DNA of 64,000 nt from Microbacterium sp. Marseille-Q6648 (GCF_943181415.1 NZ_CALPBZ010000003.1:124001-188000); one strand, 5' to 3'. Counted from the stretch's first letter, positions 30,856 to 43,899 are shown. Numbers and translations: made by a program. The notes: a model not told the origin generated them from the sequence alone.

Positions 30856-30935
30856 CCGTCATTCCTCCCCGCGGGCACGGCGGGACCGTGCGCGAGATCG
30901 GGGACGTGGGAGACGGACGGGGCTGGCACCGAGCG

Positions 30936-30941
30936 AGTCTA
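30936..30941 (-). promoter_or_regulatory. -10 box of the flippase-GT4-pyruvyltransferase operon
   Basis: TAGACT on the minus strand, about 80 nt before the flippase-like ATG. The stretch 30856-30977 also holds a run of seven G near 30965-30972; no other feature was seen in it. Confidence 0.4.
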
Positions 30942-30977
30942 CCAACCGGCGCCTGGGCGCTCCGGCGGGGGGGCCGG

Positions 30978-33077
30978 TCAGCCACCCAGGACCCCGCTGA
31001 TCTCACGGTCCAGGTAGGGCGCGAGGCTGCGCGCGTACGTGGCCGTCAGATGCGCACCGTCACGGGTGGTGATGACGCCTCCCACCACCATCGAGCAGGT
31101 CTCCTCGTCGCACATGAAGTGATTGAGGTCGATCATATGGGCGTAGGGGTCGAGCGCGACGGCGTCGCTCAGCCCGTCGTCGAGGATCACCGTATCCCGG
31201 GGTCTCGTACACTCGCCTGCGGCGACGTCATCCGCGCTCAGCACGCACTCCAGCGCCTCGCTCCCGAAGACGGGATTGTCGCGGATCGCGATGACCGGGG
31301 TTGCGGGATTGGCGCGCTCCGCCCAGGCGGAGGCGTACCCTCTCGCCCGCGCATCGGCGACGTCCTCGCCGGGTGCCACCGTGTACTCGGCTTTGCTCGA
31401 GTTCGTCACCAGGATGCCGTCCAACGGAGTCGTCGCGACATAGCGGTCCACCGCCGCGTTCCAGTTCTCGCATCGTCGGGCCAAGGCACGGTTGTGCTGA
31501 TCACGGGGGGTATCGGTCCAATGGCAGGCCGCCCGCCCGGCGATGTCGATCCGCCACCCGTGCGCGAGCGCGATCTGCTCGTAGACGCCCAGAAGGGTGT
31601 TGCTGTGCGAATCACCCACGGCCACGAGGCGCTTCGTGTACCCCTCTTCCCTGCCCACCGTGCACATCGCGAAGTCCTCGGAAGAGGGACGGGCCCAGCA
31701 CTCGGGACGGTTGTCGTCATCGGTCCGCAGGGCGTCCAAGGCGGGGAGCAGCGGCGCCGCCGGATCGATGGCGTCTGCGCACTCGGGTCGCTGCGGATCA
31801 ACCGCTGCTGCGCCGTGACAGCCACCCGCCTCGACGGCGGGCCGCGAAGCGTGACTCAGCCAGAGCGCGCCGAGCGCGAAAGCCGGCACCGCGAGCATCG
31901 CAACGAGAGCGGGAACCGCGCCCCGGTATCGGCCGGGGTGCGACAGCAGACGCGCCAGCGGACGCTCGAGACCCCACCATGTCGCCGAGGCGAGCGCGAG
32001 CGACACGATGAGGACCAGGCCCGCCCCGCGCCAGCCGATCGCTCCGTCCACACGCTCGCGGACGGCGAGGTAGCCGATGAGCACGGGCCAGTGCCACAGG
32101 TAGAGCGCGTAAGAGATCTTGATGACGGGTGAGAAGATGCGGGAGCTCAGCAGACGCCCCGCGCTCATCGGGCCCGAAGCGCCGATCGACAGGACGACGA
32201 GGGCCGCTCCCCCGACAGGCAGAAGGGCTCCGGCCGCGGGGTACGCGGTGGCCCCGTCCAGCACGAACCCGCTGCTGAGGATCATGGCGAGGCCGATCCA
32301 GCCGAGGATGGCGGGAATCGGCATCCGTCTGGCCGCGCCGATGCTGAGCAGCCCCCCGATTACGAGGCCCGCGCCGAACTCCCAGGCCCGCGCGAAAGTG
32401 TCGAAGTATGCCGCCGCCGGATCATTTGCGTGGGCGACGAGTGCGTATACGAAGGATGCGGCCGTCGCCACGACGGCGAACGTCCAGATCACGGCGCCCG
32501 GACGCACGACGAACCGCCGGGCGAGGAACACGAGCGCGACGAGCACCGGCACGATGACGAACAGCTGCCCTTGAATGGACAGAGACCAGAAGTGCTGGAC
32601 CGGGCTCGTGAGAGGGCCCGCTGCGCCGTACGCCAACTGCGAGTCGATCAGCTGCCAGTTCTCGACGTAGACGGCGGCCGACACCACCTCGGCGACCACC
32701 TGCGTGCGTGTCCACGGCGGGAGGATCGTGAAAGCCATGACGACGATCGCTGCGAGAACGACGGCGGCGGGAGGGGCGAGTCGCCCGAACGTCCGCGCCC
32801 ATCGCTCCAGCACCCTGCGCTCGGTCCCCTTCCGCACGCTGGAGCGGAGCGAGAGCGCCAGCACCACGCCGGAGACGAACAGGAACACATCCACCCCGCC
32901 GGACACGCGCCCCTGACCGAAGAGGTGGAACAGGACCACCAACAGCAGTGCGACGGCCCGCAGGCCGTCGATCTCGACGATCCGCGCGTGCCCCCCGTGT
33001 CGACGCGTCGATCGTGCGTGCCGTCTGGTGCCCGGCCGGGCGGCGGGAGCGGCCGGGCTGAGGACCGTAGCGTTCAT
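30978..33077 (-). CDS. Acyltransferase 3 with C-terminal SGNH domain, variant active site
   Basis: 699 aa. Residues 30-400 are the OafA-type membrane acyltransferase: EIDGLRAVALLLVVLFH holds the Arg40-x10-His51 motif, then about ten helices. The motif usually reading SLSxEEQ is SLSIQGQ (165-171), so the conserved acidic pair is absent. The C-terminal extracytoplasmic SGNH domain has VAVGDSHSNTLLG and the DxxH of RDGAHLTATYA. Such fused proteins O-acetylate surface glycans. Starts within the pyruvyltransferase stop (ATGA overlap). Confidence 0.88.
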   Translation of the reverse strand: MNATVLSPAAPAARPGTRRHARSTRRHGGHARIVEIDGLRAVALLLVVLFHLFGQGRVSGGVDVFLFVSGVVLALSLRSSVRKGTERRVLERWARTFGRLAPPAAVVLAAIVVMAFTILPPWTRTQVVAEVVSAAVYVENWQLIDSQLAYGAAGPLTSPVQHFWSLSIQGQLFVIVPVLVALVFLARRFVVRPGAVIWTFAVVATAASFVYALVAHANDPAAAYFDTFARAWEFGAGLVIGGLLSIGAARRMPIPAILGWIGLAMILSSGFVLDGATAYPAAGALLPVGGAALVVLSIGASGPMSAGRLLSSRIFSPVIKISYALYLWHWPVLIGYLAVRERVDGAIGWRGAGLVLIVSLALASATWWGLERPLARLLSHPGRYRGAVPALVAMLAVPAFALGALWLSHASRPAVEAGGCHGAAAVDPQRPECADAIDPAAPLLPALDALRTDDDNRPECWARPSSEDFAMCTVGREEGYTKRLVAVGDSHSNTLLGVYEQIALAHGWRIDIAGRAACHWTDTPRDQHNRALARRCENWNAAVDRYVATTPLDGILVTNSSKAEYTVAPGEDVADARARGYASAWAERANPATPVIAIRDNPVFGSEALECVLSADDVAAGECTRPRDTVILDDGLSDAVALDPYAHMIDLNHFMCDEETCSMVVGGVITTRDGAHLTATYARSLAPYLDREISGVLGG

Positions 33078-34216
33078 CGTCGCGGGTACAGCCGGTCCGC
33101 GAGGGCGAGCTTGCGAGCAGCCAGATCCTTCGCGCGCGCGGGGAAGTCGGGGTTGGCGGAGGCGTCGTCGGCGGTCACGTCGTCTCCCGCATGGATGCGA
33201 GTCCAGCCCGTGCCCAGCGCAAGCAGAGACGCGTGCTTGACGTCGTAGTAGCCCTTGGCGCCCTCCACCACGAGCCCCGCGGCCCCGGCAGCGGCGGCAA
33301 GGAGGTGCGCGTGGAATCGACTCGTGAGCCACTTCTGACCAGCGGACGCCGGCAGCCCGTCGTGCCAGATATGACCGAACGCGTACACCCGCTCACCTGT
33401 TCCCGATGCGCCCGCGTAGCGCACGTCATCGGGCGGTATAGCCTCGACGAGCCCGATCTCTCGCGACCCGGCCGCATGCGCCCGGATGGCCGCACGGGCC
33501 TCTTCGTCGTCCCACGCGCGCAGGTCCCCCTGGACGAGGACCATGCGCTCGGGTGCCGGGGACGCGTCGAACAGCGGTCTCGGCAGCGCCAGGGCCAGAA
33601 ACGCGTCGTCGAGTCCGACATCGGTCTGCGCGACCACTGCGCTTTCGGCGTCCCGCACCTCGAGGTCATCGAACGACGAGAGCCCACGGCGCAGCCACGT
33701 CGACTGCGCGTCGGTCAGCGGCATGAGGCCCTGCCCGGTGGCGATCAGCCGTACGCCGAAGCTCTCACGCAGCTCGAGCACCGCCGAAACGAGACCGAGG
33801 TTGTCCTGCCACAGCGCATTCAGGTATCCGCCGCCGAGCAGGTGGACGGATTCAACGTCGCGAAGTGCGAGGAGGCCGGCGTCGAACCGAGGGGAGCCGA
33901 GGTCGCGCACGAGCGTGCGGACGCGATCGTCGTCGGTGATCGGGTCATGCGTGGCGCTGCCCATCGCCAGCTCCCACAAGGTGTTCGTCACGCGTAGACG
34001 CGGATGCGTTCCCGCGAACAGATGGGAGGCGCGACCCGGATGAGGGCAATCGAGCCACACATCGCGGTGAGGGTGACGCAGGGCGAGGTGATCCAGCCAT
34101 GCGCGAGCTATCACCTCGTCGCCGTAGTTGGGATGACCGGCCGTCGAGATGAGGTAGATCGGCTTGTCGCTCGATCCGACGGGCCGGCCGCGGCGCGGCA
34201 AGCGTGGAATCTTCAT
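33074..34216 (-). CDS. Polysaccharide pyruvyl transferase family protein
   Basis: 380 aa, second member of the family in the locus. YLISTAGHPNYGDEVIARAW carries the NxGD motif, VHLLGGGYLNALW the glycine-rich loop, and TSRFHAHLLAAAAGAAG the C-terminal SRxHxxL site. Sandwiched between two acyltransferase-SGNH genes with a 4-bp overlap downstream and 1-bp gap upstream, so it probably decorates the same polymer. Only weakly similar to the other copy at 27368. Confidence 0.85.
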   Translation of the reverse strand: MKIPRLPRRGRPVGSSDKPIYLISTAGHPNYGDEVIARAWLDHLALRHPHRDVWLDCPHPGRASHLFAGTHPRLRVTNTLWELAMGSATHDPITDDDRVRTLVRDLGSPRFDAGLLALRDVESVHLLGGGYLNALWQDNLGLVSAVLELRESFGVRLIATGQGLMPLTDAQSTWLRRGLSSFDDLEVRDAESAVVAQTDVGLDDAFLALALPRPLFDASPAPERMVLVQGDLRAWDDEEARAAIRAHAAGSREIGLVEAIPPDDVRYAGASGTGERVYAFGHIWHDGLPASAGQKWLTSRFHAHLLAAAAGAAGLVVEGAKGYYDVKHASLLALGTGWTRIHAGDDVTADDASANPDFPARAKDLAARKLALADRLYPRR

Positions 34217-34217
34217 G

Positions 34218-36377
34218 TCAACGCCCCCGTGCTCGATCGATCTCCGACGCGAGGTACGGCGCGATCGTCTCAGCGAACGTGGCGGAGAGGTGACTGCGGT
34301 CGTAGTGGGTGATGACTCCACCGACGACGAAGTGGCACGTCTCATCGTCGCACTGAGTGGTGTTGAGATCGGCGGTCGTCACTCCGGGCGGCAGTGGCTG
34401 CGCCAACGCCACGTCGATCGCATCCTCCGGCAGCACATCTTCACGGGGTAACGCGCACGGATCCGTGCTCTCCCCAGCCGACGCGACACAGTCGGGGACG
34501 CTTCGAGGGGCGAGCGGGCCATCGCGCAGCACGAGCACCGGAGCGCCCCCCTCAGCGAGCTGCGCCCACATCCCGCGAAACCCCTCCGCGATGCGGGAAG
34601 TCGACGCCGAATCAGTGACGACGTCGGTCATCGGGCGCGACCCGCTGGTGGTCACGATGACGTCGACGTCCGGGTCGCCCGCAGCGACCCCGCCGACGCG
34701 TTCCTTCCACGCTCCGCAGGCTTCGCTCTGCTCGATCTGCAGCTCATCGCCGAATGTGGCCACGACGTCGTCGTACGTCGGCAGCGCAGCCCTGCACCCC
34801 GCGTACCACATGAGCTTGACCTGCCAGTCCCGTTGCTCGGCGATGGCGGCGATGGCCGGCAGGTAGTGCTCCACATGCGAGTCTCCGACGACCGCAACCG
34901 TGGTTTCCGAATCCTCGGGGCCCCACACGCACTGCGGCACACCGGGGGCGGCCTCGCGGCAATCCTGGTAATCCACGCCCGCCCACCTCACGGGCGTGTC
35001 CTGCCGGGCGAACGGGGCGCCGATGCGCTCAGTGACCTGGTGACCGCCGTCGCAGCCCGCCTGGAGCATCGCCGCCGCCCCGAAGCACTCGCCCTCGCGC
35101 AGCTGAACGAGCTCGGCACGAGCGCGCTGGTCCTGAGCGTCGAGGGCGGCAAGCGGAGTCAGCCCGATCGCCGCGACGACCACGGTCGCCGCTCCCAGCG
35201 CCGCGGCGGTACGCACCTTGGCACGACCGCTCAGGGAGTGACCGCCCCGGAACCGATCCTCGACGAAGGTCTTCGTCACCGCCGCGAGAAGGAAGGAACC
35301 GATGAGGATCGCCAGTTTCTCCGGAACACCCAGGGGTGAACCCGAGATGATCGGAACGAGGACGATCGGCGGCCAGTGCCACAGATAGAGGGAATACGAC
35401 ACGTCGCCCACCCACTGGACGGGTCGTCGCGCGGCGAGCCAGTCCGGACCCCACCGGCCCTCGACAGTACCGGCGGCGATCACGGCGAGCGTTCCCGCGA
35501 CGGGGATCAACGCGGCCGCCCCTGGGAACGGGGTCTGACCCGAGTAGGCGAAGATCGACCATCCGATGAGTGCATAGCCCGCCCACGCGATGAGACTTCC
35601 CGTCCACCGCCACCGCGAGGAGAACCGGGACACCGACGCGGCGAATACGCCCAACAGCGCTCCGGCCGCGAACTCCCACGCGTGCGTGAAGGTCGAGAAG
35701 TACCCGTATGCCTCGTGACGGACGAGAACGGAGTAAGCCAGCGACACCACGACGATCAGAGAGATCGCTCCGACCACAGCGGACCGCTGCGTACGCCCCG
35801 CGCGACCGCGGGCGGCGAGGATGACCAAGGTCAAGAGCAACGGCCACACCAGATAGAACTGCTCTTCGACAGACAGCGACCAGTAATGCTGCACCGGCGA
35901 CGCGCCCTGGTCTTCTGCGAAGTAGTCGACGGCACTCGACGCCAGGAGCCAGTTCTCGATGTACACGGCGCTGGCGACGATCTCGGACAGGAACTGCCGC
36001 CAGAGAACGTCCGGCACGGCGATGAGCGTGGTGAGCGTCGTCGCCAACAGCACCACGAACGCTGCAGGGATGAGGCGCCGCACGCGCCTCATCCAGAAGG
36101 TCGTCAGCACGGGACGACCCGTGCGCGAAGCGTCGCGCAGGAGGTGCGAGGTGATGAGGAAACCCGAGATCACGAAGAAGACATCGACTCCGATGAACCC
36201 GCCGGGGACGAGGCCCGGGGCGAGGTGGAACGCCACCACTGCCAAGACGGCGATCGTGCGCAGCGCCTGGATCTCGGGACGGAACCGCGGACCGTCCTCG
36301 AACCAGTCGAATCCACCGGTCGCCTCCCTCTTCCTGGGTGGCGCCGGCTTCGCACCGGCGGTCGTCAGCGCGCTCAC
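34218..36377 (-). CDS. Acyltransferase 3 with C-terminal SGNH domain
   Basis: 719 aa. Membrane acyltransferase domain (about 35-410) with EIQALRTIAVLAVVAFH (Arg40, His51) and an intact YWSLSVEEQFYLVWP (Glu171, Glu172). The SGNH domain shows VAVVGDSHVEHYLPAI and the catalytic DxxH in HYDRSHLSATFAE. Likely O-acetylation of an exported glycan, with the SGNH domain passing the acyl group outside the membrane. Same strand and operon as wzt; its start overlaps the wzt stop. Confidence 0.92.
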   Translation of the reverse strand: MSALTTAGAKPAPPRKREATGGFDWFEDGPRFRPEIQALRTIAVLAVVAFHLAPGLVPGGFIGVDVFFVISGFLITSHLLRDASRTGRPVLTTFWMRRVRRLIPAAFVVLLATTLTTLIAVPDVLWRQFLSEIVASAVYIENWLLASSAVDYFAEDQGASPVQHYWSLSVEEQFYLVWPLLLTLVILAARGRAGRTQRSAVVGAISLIVVVSLAYSVLVRHEAYGYFSTFTHAWEFAAGALLGVFAASVSRFSSRWRWTGSLIAWAGYALIGWSIFAYSGQTPFPGAAALIPVAGTLAVIAAGTVEGRWGPDWLAARRPVQWVGDVSYSLYLWHWPPIVLVPIISGSPLGVPEKLAILIGSFLLAAVTKTFVEDRFRGGHSLSGRAKVRTAAALGAATVVVAAIGLTPLAALDAQDQRARAELVQLREGECFGAAAMLQAGCDGGHQVTERIGAPFARQDTPVRWAGVDYQDCREAAPGVPQCVWGPEDSETTVAVVGDSHVEHYLPAIAAIAEQRDWQVKLMWYAGCRAALPTYDDVVATFGDELQIEQSEACGAWKERVGGVAAGDPDVDVIVTTSGSRPMTDVVTDSASTSRIAEGFRGMWAQLAEGGAPVLVLRDGPLAPRSVPDCVASAGESTDPCALPREDVLPEDAIDVALAQPLPPGVTTADLNTTQCDDETCHFVVGGVITHYDRSHLSATFAETIAPYLASEIDRARGR

Positions 36378-37128
36378 GATCCGACCCTCCCGTCGGTGTC
36401 GGCGTTATAACGATCCAGCACCTCGCCGATGGGCGCGTCCAAGGTCAGCCGATGCTTGTCCAGATACAGTCCGCGCGTGCAGAAGCGCCGGAGATCCCGC
36501 TCGTTATGGCTGACGAAGAAAAGCGTTCGCCCCTCCGACAGGAGTTCGTCGATACGTCGGTAGCACTTCTCGCGGAACGCGCGATCGCCGACGGCGAGGA
36601 CCTCGTCCACCAGCAGGACCGGCTCCTCCAGCTGCGAGACCACGGCGAATGCCAGGCGCACCTTCATCCCGTTCGACAAGTGCTTGTACGGGGTGTCTTG
36701 GAAGTCCCCGAGCTCGGCGAAGTCGATGATCCCGTCGTAACGCCTCGTCACCTCGGCACGCGACATGCCGTGAAGGCCGGCCGTGAGTCGGACATTCTCG
36801 CGCACGGTCAGATCGCCGACGAACCCACCGGTTATCTCGATCAGCGGGGCGACGCCGCCATGCACCTTCACGGATCCTTCGTCCGGGAGCATGACGCCCG
36901 CCACGAGCTTGAGCAGCGTGGACTTGCCCTGCCCGTTGCGGCCGACGACGCCGATGGCCTCGCCGGTGCGCACGGTGAAGCTGACACCGCGCAGCGCCCA
37001 GAACTCGTCCGGGCGGGTGCGCCTCTTCGCCCCCGCGAAGAGGTCCTTGAGCGTCCGCTTTCCCCGACGGTTCCGGCGGAACCGGACGCCCAGGTCAGCG
37101 ACCTCGATGGCGACGTCACGCGCTGTCA

Positions 37129-37129
<1 letters not shown>
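36374..37129 (-). CDS. wzt: Polysaccharide ABC exporter ATPase, Wzt-like (system 1)
   Basis: 251 aa. Walker A GRNGQGKSTLL, signature HLSNGMKVRLAF (Asn replaces the usual Gly), Walker B PVLLVDEVLAVGD, and switch His in FFVSHNERDL. No C-terminal carbohydrate-binding domain, as in galactan and teichoic-acid exporters. Start ATG shares one base with the permease stop (TGATG). Pairs with the permease at 37129-37950 and sits beside glf, as in the mycobacterial Rv3781-Rv3783 galactan exporter. Confidence 0.92.
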
Positions 37130-40147
<3,018 letters not shown>

Positions 40148-40378
40148 ACGGTGAGCGGGTCCTTCAGGGTCTAGTGGCGACGCGGCCGCGGGCACGCCTC
40201 CGGTCCGCCGCAGGACATTGTATCGATGGCCCCCTGTGCGACTGCTTCACGGCGCGCGCCCTGAGATGCACCGGCGCTGAAAGCTCTCAGGCAGCAGCGA
40301 CTACACTGGCCCGCGCACCGGTCGACTGCTCGAAGCCGTCCGACTCCCGCTTTCCGTCGCCAGTGAGGACCAGACTCC
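40148..40378. promoter_or_regulatory. Divergent promoter region of the glf operon and the GT-C-like gene
   Basis: Minus-strand -10 TACAAT at 40222-40217 serves the glf operon (leader about 60 nt); plus-strand -10 TACACT at 40302-40307 serves the gene at 40379. Between them a 6-bp inverted repeat CCTGAG/CTCAGG (40259-40264, 40286-40291). Neither promoter has a clear -35. No other feature was seen in these 231 bp. Confidence 0.55.
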
Positions 40379-42238
40379 TTGTCGATCGCCGATGTAACGA
40401 TCCCTGCCACGCTCCGTCGCCGGAGCGATGGTCCCCGCACGCAGCCGGTCGCGCACTCGGCCTGGTGGTGGGTGCTCGCCGTGGCGGTCGTCGTTGCCGC
40501 GATCGTCTTGCACGTGTTCTCGGCATGGGATGCAAACGCGCCCCGAACACCCTGGGACGAGAACCACGTGCTGCAGATGGCCCGGTGGATCTCGGGCGAC
40601 CGCAACGTCACGCCGCTTTCCGGCGCCGGATACTATCCGGGCTGGTCGTTCATGATGGCGCCCATCTGGTGGTTCACGCACGACGCCGCAACGGTGTACG
40701 CGGCGGCGATCGCTCTGGGGAACGTCGTGGCCATCGCCACGGTCATCCCGCTCTCCATGACCGCGCACCGCCTGGGGCTCACGTGGCCGCAGTCGATCGC
40801 CGTCGGGGGTCTGGTGATGTGCCTGCCCGCACGGGTCGTCAACGCCGACTACGTTCTTGCAGAGAAGCCGCTCATGTTCTTCATGGCGTGGGCACTTCTG
40901 GCCGCGGTCACACTCTGGCTCCGCCCGACGTGGTGGCGCATGACCCTCTTCGCCCTGGCGATCGTCGCGACGTACTTCGTCCATGCCCGAGCGCTCACCC
41001 TGGTCATCGTCGCCGCCATCTGGATCGTGCTGTTCGCCCGGCGCCGGTGGATCCTCGTTCCGCTCGGACTCGCGGTCCTCGCCGTCGGTTCCTTCGCGGT
41101 ACGCGAAGTCTCCTCCGCCATCCACGAGCACGTCTTGCTGACCGGCTTCTCGCAGGGCAGCAGCGTCTGGACGAAGCTCATGGCCGCACCGGCGAGCGAC
41201 GTCGTCAAAGTCTTCGTCACCCAGATGTGGGCGCAATTCGTGGGGACCGCGGGTCTGATGGCCGTAGGGCTCGTCCTGCTGGTGGTCTGGGTGTGGCGCG
41301 AGCTCCGCCGACTCCACGTGGGCGTGGGGGGCTTCATCTTCGGGGTGACGCTCTCGACCATCGCCATGAGCGTCATCTCCTGGGCCGGCTCCCCCGATCT
41401 CGAGCCGACGCCCGGCGCCCGCTTCGACGCCTCGATCTACACGCGGTACATCGACCCTGTCGCCGCCCTGATCAGCCTCATCGCGCTGGTCGCACTGGTC
41501 CGGGTGCTGAGTCGAGGCGTGATCGCCGTCAGCCTCGCCCTGGCCACGGTCGCGTCCCTGCTGGTGGTTCTCTGGATCGCCCCGTCCGTGCCGACCTGGG
41601 GGAACCTCAATGGCCCTGCGAACTCGGCAGCGATCTTGAGCTGGGACCGCTTTTTCCCGACAGGGGCACCGTACGAAGTGCCGATGATCCCCTGGTTCAC
41701 CAACCCGAACAAGTGGTGGCTTCTGGCGTCCATCTTCGTGGTGGCCGCTCTCGTCGGCTGCCTGCTGCTGCGCACCCGCCCGCATGTCCTCGTAACGGTG
41801 GGGGCGCTGGCGTTGATGCCCCTGTCGATCGCGGCGAACCAGACGCAGTCCCGGGATTACCCGAACGACATCGCAGCGGCCGTCGAGGAGATCGAGGAGG
41901 TATCGAGCACCGAGACCGACATCGCGATCAATCGCGACTGCCGGGATTCGTCTCTCGCGATCCATCAGGCGGTGAACTGGCTGCCGTACTGGCTCGCACC
42001 ACGCGAGGTGACCCTCGTGAGCATCGAGCGCGGCGAGTCCTTCGATTCCGAACTCGTCGTGGCCTGCGGCTGGTGGCCGGAGGCCGAGGAGTTCGGGGCA
42101 CTCCCCTACGATGCGGACACCGATTACGGCTACCGCCTCTGGGTCCTCGAGGGCGACCTGCAGGACGAACTCGCGTCGCAGGGTCGCCTGCTCAGCTTGG
42201 ACGATGTGGGCGCGGGCGCGGGCGCGTCGGCGGACTGA
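40379..42238 (+). CDS. Putative GT-C type membrane glycosyltransferase
   Basis: 619 aa with about 11-12 membrane helices. The first external loop has TPWDENHVLQMARW, an Asp-Glu pair in the place typical of GT-C enzymes that use polyprenyl-phosphate sugars; a soluble extracytoplasmic domain follows the last helix (after about residue 480). TTG start with GAGGA about 11 nt upstream; no in-frame ATG gives a better start. No close family recognised; the function is inferred from topology and setting. Confidence 0.7.
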   Translation: MSIADVTIPATLRRRSDGPRTQPVAHSAWWWVLAVAVVVAAIVLHVFSAWDANAPRTPWDENHVLQMARWISGDRNVTPLSGAGYYPGWSFMMAPIWWFTHDAATVYAAAIALGNVVAIATVIPLSMTAHRLGLTWPQSIAVGGLVMCLPARVVNADYVLAEKPLMFFMAWALLAAVTLWLRPTWWRMTLFALAIVATYFVHARALTLVIVAAIWIVLFARRRWILVPLGLAVLAVGSFAVREVSSAIHEHVLLTGFSQGSSVWTKLMAAPASDVVKVFVTQMWAQFVGTAGLMAVGLVLLVVWVWRELRRLHVGVGGFIFGVTLSTIAMSVISWAGSPDLEPTPGARFDASIYTRYIDPVAALISLIALVALVRVLSRGVIAVSLALATVASLLVVLWIAPSVPTWGNLNGPANSAAILSWDRFFPTGAPYEVPMIPWFTNPNKWWLLASIFVVAALVGCLLLRTRPHVLVTVGALALMPLSIAANQTQSRDYPNDIAAAVEEIEEVSSTETDIAINRDCRDSSLAIHQAVNWLPYWLAPREVTLVSIERGESFDSELVVACGWWPEAEEFGALPYDADTDYGYRLWVLEGDLQDELASQGRLLSLDDVGAGAGASAD

Positions 42239-42247
42239 CGAGGACCG

Positions 42248-42994
42248 CTACGCGGCGTTCATCGCCGCGATGGCGTCTTCGACCGCACCGTCGAAGGCCA
42301 GCTCGCCCTTGCGGATCACGACGGCGCGGGTGCAGAGCTCCCGCACCATCTCCATGTCATGACTGACGATGACCAGCGTCTTCCCGGCTGAGATCAGCTC
42401 GTCGAACTTCGCGCGGCACTTGGCACGGAAGGGCGCATCCCCCACCGAGAGGATCTCATCGACGAGGAGGACGTCGACGTCGACATGGATGGCGACCGAG
42501 AATGCCAGACGCATGAACATGCCCGACGAATAGTGCTTGACCTCCTGGTCGATGAACTCCTCGATCTCGCTGAAGGCGACGATCTCGTCGTAGCGCGCCT
42601 CGATCTCCTTCTGCTGCATCCCGAGGATCGCTGCGTTGAGGAACACGTTCTCGCGGCCCGAGAGCTCAGGATGGAAACCGGCCCCCACTTCGATGAGGCC
42701 GGCGACCCGGCCGCGCGTGAGGACTTCTCCGGCGTCGGGTTTCATGACGCCGGAGAGCAGCTTGAGCAGGGTCGACTTGCCTGACCCGTTGTAGCCGAGG
42801 ATGGCGACGGACTCGCCCTCGTTGATGACGAGGTCGAGTCCGCGCAGCGCGTGGAACGGCGTCGCGATCTTGCGTCGACGTATCCAGCTCACGACGGTGT
42901 CCTTGAACGAATGCGCGTGGTTGAGCAGGAAGGTCTTGCGGACGTCGTCGACGATGATGCTGGGCCGAGGGGCCGTGAGGGTGGAGTCGCTCAT
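42248..42994 (-). CDS. Polysaccharide ABC exporter ATPase, Wzt/TagH-like (system 2)
   Basis: 248 aa. Walker A GYNGSGKSTLL, ABC signature YSSGMFMRLAF, Walker B VLLVDEILSVGD, His switch IVSHDMEMV. Resembles teichoic-acid and O-antigen exporter ATPases; no extra C-terminal domain. Overlaps its permease stop by 4 bp. Similar in plan to the system 1 ATPase at 36374 but clearly different in sequence, so the locus can export through two machines. Confidence 0.92.
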   Translation of the reverse strand: MSDSTLTAPRPSIIVDDVRKTFLLNHAHSFKDTVVSWIRRRKIATPFHALRGLDLVINEGESVAILGYNGSGKSTLLKLLSGVMKPDAGEVLTRGRVAGLIEVGAGFHPELSGRENVFLNAAILGMQQKEIEARYDEIVAFSEIEEFIDQEVKHYSSGMFMRLAFSVAIHVDVDVLLVDEILSVGDAPFRAKCRAKFDELISAGKTLVIVSHDMEMVRELCTRAVVIRKGELAFDGAVEDAIAAMNAA

Positions 42995-43899
42995 AGGTCT
43001 TGCGCGAACCTTCCTTCGAGCCGGCGGAAGACGATCTGACCAATCGCGATGACCACCACCGAGAGGGCGAGCGCGGAGGCGGTCCCCCACCCCAGCGTCG
43101 GTGGCAGCGACAGTCCGTTCTGCGCCATCTGAGAGAGGGTGACGGGCTGCCAGAAGGCATAGTGGAACAGTTCGACGGCCTGGGTGATCGGGTTGAGGAG
43201 ATAGAGCTGGGTCAGCCACGGCACATCGGCGAACGCATCCCGCACCATGGTCCAGAAGTACAGCACCGGCGACGCCCAGGTCACCAGCATGAGGAGGAGT
43301 TCGACGATGTTCTCGGCGTCGCGAAAGCGGACGTTCAGTGCTCCAAAGAGCAAACCCGCCCCGAACGCGAACAGCATGAGGATCAGCATCCCGGCGAGCA
43401 TGGCGAGGATGGTCAGGACCGTCACGTTCACGACCCACCCGAGCAGAACGCAGACCACCAGCAGCAGCGCGAGTTGCGGCAGGAAGTGGATGAAGGCGAC
43501 GAACACGGACGACACCGCGAACAGCTGTCGTGGAAGGTAGACCTTGCGCACCAGCGGTGCGTTGCCCACGATCGAGGTGGTGGCGTTCTTGAAGGCCTCG
43601 GAGAAGAGATTGATGCCGATGATCCCCGAGAAGAGGTACACGGCGTAGTTGGGGATGCCGCGCTCGAGCTGCAGGAACACGCCCATCACGAGCCAGAACA
43701 CCAGGAACTGCGCGGCCGGCCGGACGTAGGACCAGGTCCAGCCCAATGCCGAGTTGCGGTAGCGCGTGGTGACACCCGTGCGCACGAGCAGTCGCAACAG
43801 GTACCGCCACCGTACGACGTCCAGCAGCCCGCGGCTGGTGCCCGGCACGCTGAACTCCGCGCGGGGCACCGCCGCAAAGTAATCTCGCTTGATCGCCAC
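42991..43899 (-). CDS. Polysaccharide ABC exporter permease, Wzm/TagG-like (system 2)
   Basis: 302-aa ABC-2 permease, six helices. RWRYLLRLLVRTGVTTRYRN, then LGWTWSYVRPAAQFLVFW, FSGIIGINLFSEAFKNATTS and LLNPITQAVELFHYAFW are family signatures. GTG start with -10 TAGGAT (43913-43908) 8 nt upstream, so probably leaderless. Pairs with the ATPase at 42248. Confidence 0.92.
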   Translation of the reverse strand: MAIKRDYFAAVPRAEFSVPGTSRGLLDVVRWRYLLRLLVRTGVTTRYRNSALGWTWSYVRPAAQFLVFWLVMGVFLQLERGIPNYAVYLFSGIIGINLFSEAFKNATTSIVGNAPLVRKVYLPRQLFAVSSVFVAFIHFLPQLALLLVVCVLLGWVVNVTVLTILAMLAGMLILMLFAFGAGLLFGALNVRFRDAENIVELLLMLVTWASPVLYFWTMVRDAFADVPWLTQLYLLNPITQAVELFHYAFWQPVTLSQMAQNGLSLPPTLGWGTASALALSVVVIAIGQIVFRRLEGRFAQDL

